DNA of 64,000 nucleotides. It comes from Bryoerythrophyllum caledonicum. Taxonomy: Eukaryota; Streptophyta; Bryopsida; Pottiales; Pottiaceae. Every line of letters begins with the position of its first letter. Position 1 is the stretch's first letter. The stretch covers positions 17,265,173 through 17,329,172 of the forward strand of contig OZ020526.1 of assembly GCA_963971425.1 (NCBI GenBank), read 5' to 3'. This document shows, piece by piece, positions 23,040 through 32,365 of the stretch. The position numbers and the translations under genes were made by a program. Under the pieces are notes generated by a model. It was not told the origin of the DNA, did not search any database, and saw nothing but the letters and a program-made list of their open reading frames with translations.

Positions 23040-24155
23040 TTTTAAAAATGGTGCGAAGGCTTTTGCAATGTGTTCATATTCTGGTTGGAGTTTTATGGTA
23101 TTAGGTATGAAGTATATTTTGGCATTTTTTTAATGTGTTTTGGGGTGTCTTTTTAGTATATTTGGCATGGGTCCGGGGTTGGTTTCTATGTCTCCTAGGA
23201 GTAGTAGGAGTTTGTTATATGAATGTTTAGTGTTGTATTTTAACGTTTTTATTATTATTTTTTGTATGATAGTTTTTTTAGGCTTAGTTGTATTTTTAAG
23301 GTTTTGTTTGTTTGGGGGGAGGTGGTTGTTTTGTATGTGGGTAATGAATTTTTTGTTATTGATTTCTATAGTGGGCGTAGTTGAATTTATTTTTGACTTT
23401 TTATGTGCCCGTGTGTTTATTTGTTTAGTGGTTATTGTTTTATTAATGATGTATAGGTGTGTGTATGTTTGTTTGTATATTTTTGTGGTTGTGCTTGGTT
23501 TTGTGTGTATGAGTTTTTTATTTGGAAAAATATTTGTGTATGGGTTTGTGTTGGTATTTGCGGCGGTATTTAAGTTACTTTCATATGTAGTTGTGTTAGT
23601 GTTTATGTTGGGTTTTAGAATGGGGTTTGTTTTGGTGTTTGTATCAATATGTACCTTGTTTATTGAGTTTTCATGGTTTACTAGGGCGTAAAAAATGTGT
23701 GGTGGGGGGTGTTCATTATGTTGATTTATGTATATGTCGATATATGGGTATGTGTCATTATATTGTTGATGTGTTGTGTGTGTTGTTTTAGAGAGGGGGG
23801 CAAATTTTTTGGCGTTGTGCTCGTTTTTGGGTTGTAGTTTTATGGTGTTTGGTGAAAAATATGTTTTGGTATTCTTTTTGTGTAAGGTAGGGTGCCTTTT
23901 TGGTACGTTCGGCATGAGTCCTGGGTTAGTCTCTGAGTCCCCTCTTAGTAGTGTTAGTATTACATAGTAGATGGGTTTTTTGTTTTGTTTTGGAATTTTT
24001 TGGTTATGTATGTGACTTTGGCATTTTATTTTTTGTTTATTTGATTGTGTGTATTCTTCTTTGTATGTGTGTATGTATATGTTTTTTTGATGTTGTGTGG
24101 TTGTCTTTGTATATGGGTGTGTAGATGTGGTTGTATTTTCTATATTGGTATTCAT
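23040..24155 (-). other. LINE A leader with two 2A-like modules
   Basis: A 341-codon frame (24,155-23,130), rich in Asn, Thr and Lys, carries two 2A-type motifs. Module 1 at 23,916-23,942 reads GDSETNPGL, with the last residue not Pro. Module 2 at 23,169-23,195 reads LLLLLGDIETNPGP, an exact D-x-E-x-NPGP match. Each is followed by the same downstream sequence: MPN..KRHP.. then YF.PNTIKLQP..EH.AK.FAP. The second module is followed by TAA after RHPKTH, within an A-tract, and the similarity continues past it to about 23,040. 2A peptides make the ribosome skip a peptide bond before the final Pro. Here they would separate a leader from the ORF2 product. Function is inferred from the motif only. 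Confidence 0.75.
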
Positions 24156-24555
24156 GTTTAGTACTATTGTTTTGTAGTAGATATTTTTTTTTTTGTTTTA
24201 GAATTTTTTGGTTTTGAGTGTGGCTTTGGTAATCTGTTTTGTTTTTGTATGAGTGTATGTATGTGTTTTTTTGATGTTGTGTGGTTGTTTTTCTATATGG
24301 GTATGTGTATGTAGTTGTATTTGGTTTTCTATTGGTATTCATATTTAGTATTAATGTTTTGTAGTAGGTGGGTTTTTTGTTTTGTTTTAGGATTTTTTGT
24401 TTTTGTATGTGGCTTAGGTTTTTAATTTTTTGTTTATTTGGTTGTATGTCATCGTTTTTGTATGTGTGTATGTTTTTTTGATGGTGTGTGGTTGTTTTTG
24501 TGTATGTGTGTGTGTAAGTAGTTATGTTTGTTTTTATATTAGTATTCATACATTC
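23966..24555 (-). repeat. Three tandem copies of a 185-210 bp repeat in the LINE A leader
   Basis: Repeats start near 23,966, 24,176 and 24,362. Each begins with TAGTAG..(G/T)TTTTTTGTTTTGTTTT, contains TTTTTTTGATG.TGTGTGGTTGT, and ends near ATTGGTATTCAT.TTAGTA. Read on the minus strand they encode the Lys/Asn/Thr-rich stretch that ends in NKKPxYY just before the first 2A-like motif, so the 2A module may have arisen with this repeat. Two frames are used in different copies. Confidence 0.75.
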
Positions 24556-25110
24556 ATTTGTGTTAGTATGTGCCTTAATATTTATCTTGGTATTTGTACC
24601 ACTATTCATATTATTATTTGTGTTAGTATTCGGTCCAGTATTTGTACCAGTATTTGTATTAGTATTTGTATCGATTATTTTCAAGTTTGTATATGTTCCG
24701 GTATTTTTATCAGTGTACGTACCGGTATACGTATCAGTATACGTTCCAGGACACATACCAGTATATGTATAGATACACATAACAGCATATGTACCAGTAT
24801 TTGTGTGAGTAGTGGTGTATGTACTTGTGTTTGTATCATGTTTTGTACTAAGTGTTGTATAGTATTGTGACAAATTAATTTTTTTGTATAATTTACAATG
24901 TTTTTTATGTTTATTATACTATTTGGAGTATAGTAGTTTTTTGTATAGTATTGGGTATAGTCTTTGGGGTATTCGGTATAGTATTTGTATTGAATGTCGT
25001 ATCGAATACAATGCTTGTATTTTATATAGTAGTTTTGTATTTTGTATTTTTTATTGGTATATTTGTATACTAATATTTTTTTGGAGTATTGCTCAAATAC
25101 TATATGTAGT
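24556..25110 (-). repeat. Simple-sequence tract in the LINE A leader
   Basis: The sequence alternates 'gtatttgta(c/t)(c/t)a' units (24,560-24,800), coding on the minus strand for Asn-Thr-rich repeats (TNTNTGTNTG), then 'gtatagtatt' units (24,900-25,110). Part of the frame 24,873-24,037 covers the first tract. No folded domain is expected. Confidence 0.65.
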
Positions 25111-25126
25111 ACACTATGGGTATTTA

Positions 25127-26043
25127 CTATATGATTTCTATGTAGTAGTATGTAATCTTTGTGCCTATCTTGTTTGGCCTTCCATCTTCAAGCATTGGGG
25201 TGGACACAGTGCTTGCCATGGCTTGTAGTGTGGCAAGGGCGGCCTTCATGGAGTCTTGCACACTTGCCATTTGTTTCTTCAACTCCTCACTCTTCATATC
25301 GGCGTATTCTTTGTTCTCCTCCCAAATTTTCTTGTTATTTTCTTCCAATAGTGCCACTAGCTCTTCCTTGGTCACATTGTTGGTCTTGTCTTGTGTTTGG
25401 AAGGTGGACATGGTGTTGACAATGGCCGTGTTGATGTCATCGAATCCAAAGGATTTGATTTCTTCCATGGTGGGAGGGATGTCTCCTTCCAAGCTACGCC
25501 GGTGAGGTGCAAAATCAACATAGTTACCTCCAATGATGTGGGTTTTCCCCACAAAGGTCCTATACACAATAGGGTTAGCACATAAAATATTGGCATTGCC
25601 ATTATGGCTAGTGCCGTTATCCTTGTGGAACCATATGGAGCGAACATTTGCACCACCCATGACTTTGTAAATTTCGTGGGTGGTGTGTTCTACATCCAAA
25701 TGAATGGGAAGGAGACATAAGGTTAAGGTTAGTGCATCTTTTTTAGCTTTTGTTTCGAGTTTACCTTTTGGCCCGTTGACTTCGAGCACTTGTTTTGTTT
25801 CCAATACTTCGTGTTGTGCGGTCGCTTGGTGGAGGAGGATTTTCTTCACTTGCTTGGGAGTAGTAGTAATAAGGAAGGCGTGGGAGTCTTCATATTTCTT
25901 TTGCACTCCCGTTAGCTCGAATTCAAAGCCTCGGCGGAAGCTATCCTCGAGAACTTCCTTGAAGAGTGCTTGAGTTGTGATATCCTTCAATGCAACACTT
26001 TTGACCTTCACGGAGAGGTTAGAACCTTTAGAAATGCTTTGGT
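25127..26043 (-). pseudogene. ORF1-like protein, C-terminal part (split by LINE B)
   Basis: Continuing in frame from 30,957 once LINE B and one target copy are removed, this part encodes about 300 residues and ends in a stop at 25,127. It starts KAYQSISKGSNLSVKVKS. It includes an RRM-like stretch (LPIHLDVEHTTHEIYKVMGG, and TFVGKTHIIGGNYVDFAPH) and finishes with a predicted coiled coil (LVALLEENNKKIWEENKEYA). It precedes the LINE A leader on the same strand. I read it as the RNA-binding ORF1 protein of LINE A, but no certain homolog was recognised. A separate element or gene is possible. Confidence 0.5.
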
Positions 26044-26053
26044 AGGCTTTGCA
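26043..26053 (+). repeat. LINE B target-site duplication, left copy
   Basis: TAGGCTTTGCA here is repeated at 30,957-30,967 on the other side of LINE B. Eleven bases is normal for LINE insertion. Confidence 0.92.
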
Positions 26054-26065
26054 GAAGAAGAAGAA

Positions 26066-26089
26066 CGTCGGTCTCCGAAGGAGCCGGCG
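26066..26089 (-). other. LINE B 3'-terminal hairpin
   Basis: As RNA: CGCCGG-CUCC-UUC-GGAG-A-CCGACG. The inner CUCC/GGAG stem is perfect here and the outer stem has one mismatch. A UUC tail follows it. Confidence 0.7.
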
Positions 26090-26302
26090 TGAATAAAGTG
26101 TCTATTTGTTCCACTACTAAGACCATGCCCACCGGACAAGGAATTAGTAAACTGGAACTACTTCCCCCTCTCGAGGGTAGACACTATGTAACAGGTCACC
26201 AAATACCAACCAAGCACACAAACAACCAATGTAACAACTAACAAAGCAAGTCGCCAAAACCACAAAACCAACTAGTCAAGATAAGTCAGGGCGGAGAAGC
26301 AT

Positions 26303-27064
26303 TTAAGGGGGATCTTGAGTATCGGGGACGGCTTGGTTGTTTTCAATTTTACGTTTATGTAGCAAAATGGACATGGCATATTGAATAGCGATGGTGTTAA
26401 TTTTTTTAAAGGTGGTTTTGATTGTTTCAATGGATATTTTGAAGGTATCTTCTAGAGTTTTCATAGATGGGATAAAGGTGGTGGCACAAGCGCTAGATGT
26501 GATAACAATAAGGGGGTCTACCTTCCATCCAAAGGCAATGATGTCGTCAATGAGGGGTTGGTATTTGTCTATTTTGTTTTGGATTGTTTCCGGAGAAAAT
26601 CTATCGTTGCAATATGTGAATTCAATGAATTGAATGGTGTAGTCTTGGTTAATGTGGTCGGGTGGCGGATCATTGTATGGTAAACCTCTAACACATAGGA
26701 TGTCCGGTTTGAGCCTAGCATTGCAATGACATCTTTGGGTCACACATGAGCATGGGAGTAGCCAAGGGGGGACTGTATTTTCTTGTGGATTGTTATTAAA
26801 AGACCCGGCGTTCATTAGTGTAAAACATCTCGCTTTATTGTAGGAGGTGATTATTTTTCGGACTTCCCCTACCACTTTATTATGCCTTTTAACAATTAGA
26901 GAATGTATGTGGTGGTTTTGGCATTTGAGTAGAACATGAAGCCATGTGTCGGGGTCCGTTGAGGGGCATATGGGGCATGTTATCGATGGGAACCTTTCTA
27001 TTCCAAAGAAGAGTTGTTTGCGAGGTTTTCCATATATTGACCAGTACGGAATTTGATGAGGCAT
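26303..27064 (-). pseudogene. LINE B CCHC finger and restriction-like endonuclease
   Basis: The open frame contains the intact finger CPICPSTDPDTWLHVLLKC (C-x2-C-x9-H-x4-C). It also has the RHN motif in IVKRHNKVV, KPDILC, FIEFTYCND and NKIDKYQPLIDD, then LIVITSSA. These match the order of R2-type nicking endonucleases. The frame ends in a natural stop at 26,303. It is separated from the RNase H frame by one missing base near RTGQYM at 27,030, so ORF2 is broken at this point. Confidence 0.85.
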
Positions 27065-28257
27065 GTTATTTGTGAGTCTGAGATGATGGGGTTTTTCCAG
27101 AAGTTTGTAGAGAGTTCATTGTCTATGTCGTTATTGTTAGTCCATTTTTCTATGTGAGGAATATTTTCTGAGATTGTATCAAGGTTGTTGTAGAGGTCTT
27201 GTTTTTTGAGATATTTGCCCAAGAATCTAATTGGGCATTTGTCGGGGGTATCTTCTTTGGAAGGCCAATCTTCTTTTTGAAAGTAGTATGGGGTGGCATG
27301 GGCATGTTCGTGCAGATCTTTGGCATTTTTGTGTGTTTTTTCTCGGCCTTCTTTTGCAAGTTTGTCTGCTTGTTCGTTGCCGTCAATGTTGGCATGGGCT
27401 CTCACTTTGTGAAGGATTGTGATTTGTGTACGGTTTTGTAACATTTGGACCATTGATGTTAATATGGTTTGGTCGGGGTGGCTATTGTGAAGGGTAGGGT
27501 GTGTTATTTGAGTGTTTAGTAGGTAGAGTGCATTTATACAATCGGTGAATATATGTGCGGGTTCATTTTTGTATTTTGTTGTGATGATTTGTAGTGTTTT
27601 GTGAATGGCCATGAGTTCTGCTCTGAGGATGTTTTGTAGGCCATGGAGTCTTTTGGCTAGTTTAATTTCTTTGGTAGAATTGTATATGCCATAGCCAACT
27701 TTTTCTCTGCTCCAAGAACCTGGGCTAATTTGTTCTGGTGGTTTAAAGGAACCGTCAGTGTAGTAACTGTGTGCGGGGTTAAATTTTGGTGTAGTATGAG
27801 TTGGGTAGTCAGGGAGAGGGGGAGGTGTGACGGAGTAGTTTAATGTGTTGTTGACATAGTTTAGTTTGGACCATTTTTTACTTTTGTTTACTGGGGTTTG
27901 TATGGGTGTTGGTGGGGCCAATTTTGTGTATGTTCGGTGTATATTTAAATTGTTTGTTATGGTGGTAAGTTCAGCAAGTTGTTCTAGGGAACCCAGGGTT
28001 TGATTTTGATGATAGACGCATAGTATTTGTAATGTTGATGGCTCGATTCGGGGTTTATTTAGTTCGGGTGGGATAGTAGGTTCTTCGTATGGTATTGTGT
28101 CTGCCTCAAATACTGCAATGATATGGGAATCTGAAAATGGGTTTAAATGTTGGTTGTTGTTTTGGTACCAATTGTTGTTCGGTGTGATGATGATTGTATT
28201 TGTGTTATTTGGATCATGTTTGGCGGCAAGTCGAGCCCAATGTATTGCTTGTTCCAT
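26998..28257 (-). pseudogene. LINE B RNase H segment
   Basis: The same domain as in copy A, with YYTDGS, RAELMA, FTDCIN, KVRAHAN and NEQADKL all conserved. The frame stays open upstream to the reverse transcriptase end at about 28,860, with only one TAA (where copy A has CAA, in KLKQYYQK). This shows that the two domains belong to one polyprotein. It ends prematurely at NLANNSSLE through the frameshift before the finger. Confidence 0.85.
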
Positions 28258-28860
28258 ATCTTTCTCGTTGTGGGGGTGAGCTATACCTTTATCGATCCAT
28301 TTATAGTCAAAGGCCTTTCCTAGGGATCCAAATATTTTATCCCTTTCATAAGGTGAGTAGAATTTTTTTAGTTTGGTAGAACATGTGACCGGGGAAGAAA
28401 AATATGCTTGTTCGATGTTAAAGGATGTGATTAATGAGTCTGAGTTGGGAGTGGGTATTGTGTATTGTGCATTTTTGAGGGGGTCAATTTTTGGTATTCG
28501 GTATTTATACCTTTGGTATAGCCAGATTATTTCGGTTTCAAAGGGTTGGGTCGTTGGTTCAATGTTTGTAGGAGTTTGTAATTTTATATTGTATTGATTC
28601 CATAGCCATTGGAGTCGGGTAATGGGGATGGTGTGTAAGTGTCGGCCATTTTTTTCGTATAGATGTGCTTGATTGTTATTTATTTGGATTGTGCTTGAGG
28701 ATGTAAGGATATCATTTTCGGGGTTGCATTCTGTTGTGTGGATGTTTAAGAGTGGGATAATTATGGGTGGTGTTACGGATCTTGAGTCTGAGAATTGTTC
28801 TTGGGGGTGGTGTGCTAGGATGATATCCGAGTATGTTTTGTTTTGAATTTTTTGATAGTA

Positions 28861-30956
28861 TTATTTTAATTTTTCTGTGTTATGTGTGGAGGTGTTGGTG
28901 TCATGTCGTGGAAATAGGTCTCTTTGGGGAAGCCATTTATTGTATGTGTTATCATTGTATTGCCATTGGCATAAATATTTTGTGTATGTATTTTTTATGT
29001 TATTTGTGTCTATGTGTTGGATATGTTTATGGTTTATGATATTATTAATGGGATATGTGGTAGGGTTTTTGAGGATGTATGTTGGGGGGTGGCGGTGGTA
29101 TGTATGTGGAGGGTTAGCGGGGTTGGTTGGTGTGGGAATATTTCTTGGGATGATGCTATTGTTGAGGGTGGTGAATGGATCTTTAAGTATATGAGAGTAT
29201 GGGTGTATGTTGCAAGGAGTATGACATGTAGTGGGGCATGTTGGGTGGCAAAATAGTTGTTTAGCAACATTTAGGGCACTTTTTAATAGTTTGGATGGGG
29301 TGAAGTAGTAGGTTTTGAAATCCTCATTGTTCATGATGTGTGTGCCGTTTGGTATAGTAATTTGGTTTAGTTCAAAAATATTTTTTGAGAGGAGTTTTTG
29401 TAGAAGCTTTTGGGAGAGTTGGGCATTGAGTGTGTTATGATTTAGTGTTTCTTGGCGCCATAGTATTTCTAGTGTTGTAGGATTAATGAGGAAGTTTGGG
29501 AGCGTACTTTTAAGGTGGGCTTTAGCTATATGTTTTAATAAGAAGAATGTTCGTGTTATCGGTGATCTTATGCAGTCACTTGTTTTAATTCTAGGTATGT
29601 TTTCTGCGCCACCGTATTGGGCAAGGACATAATGAGTTAGTCCATTATATATTTTTCCAAGACTACCTTTATCATTTAAGGCATTTTGTAGTTTTTCACC
29701 TATACAATGGAGGTATGCGTTTTTGAGGGTGAAAGCTTCAAGCCCGAATAGGTTATGCGGGAGTTGGGTTATTGCATTTGACATGCATTTTGGTAATCCA
29801 CATATGGTTTTTTGTATGGCTATTATTTTTTTATCAAGTTTTTTGATAGCAGGCATAGAGTATGGTACACCGTAGAAACTGTATGCTACACCTGGGCGTA
29901 GTACGGTATCAATCATTTTTATTTTTTGTTTCATGGTGGCCGGGCATGTTGTTAGTTCATTGCATTGTTTGATGAGTTTCGTCGTTGTGGTGTGGATTTG
30001 GATTTTCCATTTTAGTGATGGAACAAGATTTGTACCTAAGTATATGTATGGTTCATTTTGGTGTAATATGGGGATTGGTTGATTGCGGTAGTTGATGTTG
30101 GAAGCTTGCATTAGGGCTTTAAAAGTGGTAGGGTTTATTTTGGATTTGTTTGGGCATCCGGTAGCGGCACATTCTGGGACACCTACGTCCATTCCGGTCC
30201 ATTTACAATATCTATCAATTTTGTTGAGTTGTATTTGGATAGATTTAATTTTGTTAGTTATGGCAGCGAGGTCATCTGCGTATGCGGCAGAAGTTATTGT
30301 GACTTGTTATGTGCCAAAAGTGTATCCATTGTTGCCTCGTTCTAGCCATCTGAGTAGTGGTTCTAAGAATATAATGAATAGGTATGGGCTAAGAGTATCT
30401 CCTTGTATAGTTCCTCTTTGAATGGGTATAGGTTTTGTTTTCCCAAAATGTTCACTAGTATAACAAGTAGATGATTGAGAATAGATGTTACCAATAAGTG
30501 TAGTTGCATCTTTTGGGTAACCAAGGCCCATCATTATTGCTAGTAGTCGGGCATGGTCCATTGAGCCAAAGGCGTTTTTGAAGTCGACGTATAGTATGTA
30601 TATATCTTGGTTTGTAAATCTTGCGTCTTCTAGTGCGGCTATTATAGTTTGTATTTGTCTGGCGGTACTTTTTTCTGCTCTAAATCCTTCTTGACTATCA
30701 TGTAAGATTTTGAATTTTTCACCGTATGAGGATAGTATAGAGGTGAGTGTACTAGTGAAGAGTTTGTATATTGTGTTAGCTAGTGCAATTGGCCTATGGT
30801 TGGGTAGTATAGATGGATCGCCTTTTTTGTATAGTAGAATTGTTGTGCTTGATTTCCATAACGTAGGTATTTGTTTTTGTTTGTAACAGTGAGAGAAGAA
30901 TAGTAGTAATAGTTTATGGAATCTTGGGGGCATGTTTTTTAGTATTGAGTTTGGGA
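28861..30956 (-). pseudogene. LINE B reverse transcriptase
   Basis: Motifs NYRPIALANTIY-like (NHRPIALANTIYKLF), YVDFKNAFGSMDHARLL, QRGTIQGDTLSPYLF and AAYADDLA are present. One stop replaces Ser in the copy A phrase FGTSQVT (near 30,310). The frame reopens as 30,192-28,861. The 5' end of the element cuts the protein just upstream of NSILKNMPP. Confidence 0.85.
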
Positions 30957-30967
30957 TAGGCTTTGCA
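30957..30967 (+). repeat. LINE B target-site duplication, right copy
   Basis: Second copy of TAGGCTTTGCA. Confidence 0.92.
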
Positions 30968-32365
30968 AACTTTGCCAACAACTAGTTCTCTCTTAATTTT
31001 AAGAATAAAGGGTCTAATGCCTTTTAGTAACATCAACCCATCTACTTCGGGTTTGAGCAAATGTAACTTAATGCTTCCCGCCCACACCCCCTTAATCTTC
31101 CCTTGTTTGATGCTTAGACATTGAATAGCTATAGGGTCAATTAATTGTGTGCCAAGAGCAATGTTCATCATTTTTAACCTTGCAATGACCATCTCCTTTA
31201 CCTCATCATGCATAATAGGGGTTTGTGGAATTTCAAAGTGAATTCCCACATGAAAGTCAAGAGACATACCAGAGCTCTCGTTTGTGGGAATGTCGAAAGG
31301 AATTTGGGTAAGATTGTAGTGTTGTCCAACCACCCCTTTCCTTGACATTGGATATAGCACTTGTGGGATTCGAAGAAATGCTACCCTTGCCATGCTTACC
31401 TCCTTGGCCTCCTCCGGTTTTAGCCCTCTAGTGACCATGGCTTCCACCGTTTCAACACTATATAGAGGTTCAGCTCCTTCTTTGATTGCAATTGCTTCCA
31501 TAGCTTGGAAGCCCATCCAAAATTTGAAGGAGCATAGTTTTGGTGTGGAGATTATCTTACCTTCTTGTCTCGGGGAAACCTTGCTTTTTTTGCCACTCCC
31601 CCCTTGCTTGTCCATCCTTCTTGGTGCTTTCGCGGTTGGAGTCATTGTGGAGTTGTCCTCCATGGTCTCTATCTCCATGTGGGCGTTGAAACTTTTCCTA
31701 GTGTTACCCGCCATTAGTTGGTCTATAACAAATTTATGGGAGGGGAGAAAGTTACTATGGAAGGAGGGGAGGTCGTTATGTGGGGGAGGGGGATCTCTGT
31801 GGGTGGTAGGTGGTTCTCTTTGGAGGAAGGACAGATTGCTACAAGGGTTAGGTGGGTTGCTGAGGTTAATTAATGGGTCTCTATTTCCTATGGGGAGGTC
31901 GTTATTTTCTATGGGAAAGTCACTACAGGGAATTTGTGGGTTGCTGGGAAGGTTTGCAGGGTCGTTATGAGAGTTTGGGGGGTCGCTAGCTTGTTTGGGA
32001 GGTTGCAAACGCTCTGCTATGGGGTTGCTATAGGGTTTAGTTTGGTTTTGGGGGGTCGCTAGGTTCAACGTATGTTTGGTACAAGTTGTGGGCGAGGGGG
32101 GGGGGAGGTCAGGGAGGAGTGGGCGATGGTTTCTTTGAGAGTAGTGAGGGAAGGATGAGGGGGGGAGTATGTTTGGTCGGGGATTAAGCGGAGGCGTGAG
32201 GGGGGAGTCAAGTGGGGGAGGAAAATTGGGGCGGTGTGGATCAAGTGGAGTTGTGAGAGGGGAGGGGACATACGCAGTCTGGGTGGGGTAGTCTGGTCTA
32301 TAGAGCAGGGGGATTCGGGATAGTTTCTGGGGGTTTTGTGAAGACTGGAGGGGGGGAGGGACCAA
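30957..32365 (-). pseudogene. ORF1-like protein, N-terminal part (split by LINE B)
   Basis: This is the first roughly 470 codons of the interrupted frame. The first 200 residues are a low-complexity stretch rich in Pro, Asn, Asp and Ser, built of repeats such as (N/D)PP(N/I)xxxDL. A basic segment (RMDKQGGSGKKSKVS) comes next. A folded part follows with WMGFQAMEAIAI, SMARVAFLRIPQVLYP and an RRM-like GVWAGSIKLHLLKPEVDGLM. The frame reaches ELVVGKVCKAY and would pass directly into the 26,043 segment. Because both halves are open and in frame, the protein was probably intact when LINE B inserted. Confidence 0.5.

Larger units (their letters stand above)
26054..30956 (-). mobile_element. LINE copy B, 5'-truncated, nested in ORF1 of copy A
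   Basis: A 4.9-kb member of the same family as copy A on the same strand. It begins at the reverse transcriptase (NSILKNMPPRFHKL, the APE part being absent), runs through RNase H and the restriction-like endonuclease, and ends in the hairpin and (TTC)n at 26,054-26,089. Perfect 11-bp target duplications prove a normal insertion. It differs from A at many positions, so the two are not recent sisters. Being nested, B inserted after the surrounding ORF1. Confidence 0.93.

Noticed and set aside
23140..23691. 183-codon hydrophobic plus-strand frame (Val/Phe/Leu-rich) resembling a membrane protein
   Set aside because: It is the antisense shadow of the Asn/Thr/Lys-rich LINE leader. The hydrophobicity follows from base bias.
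24430..24870. 146-codon plus-strand frame with Cys/Val/Ile repeats
   Set aside because: Antisense of the simple-sequence tract in the LINE leader, with no start context or domain.
31392..31970. 192-codon plus-strand frame rich in Leu, Gly and Ser
   Set aside because: Opposite strand of the Pro/Asn-rich ORF1 N-terminus. Repetitive, with no known domain.
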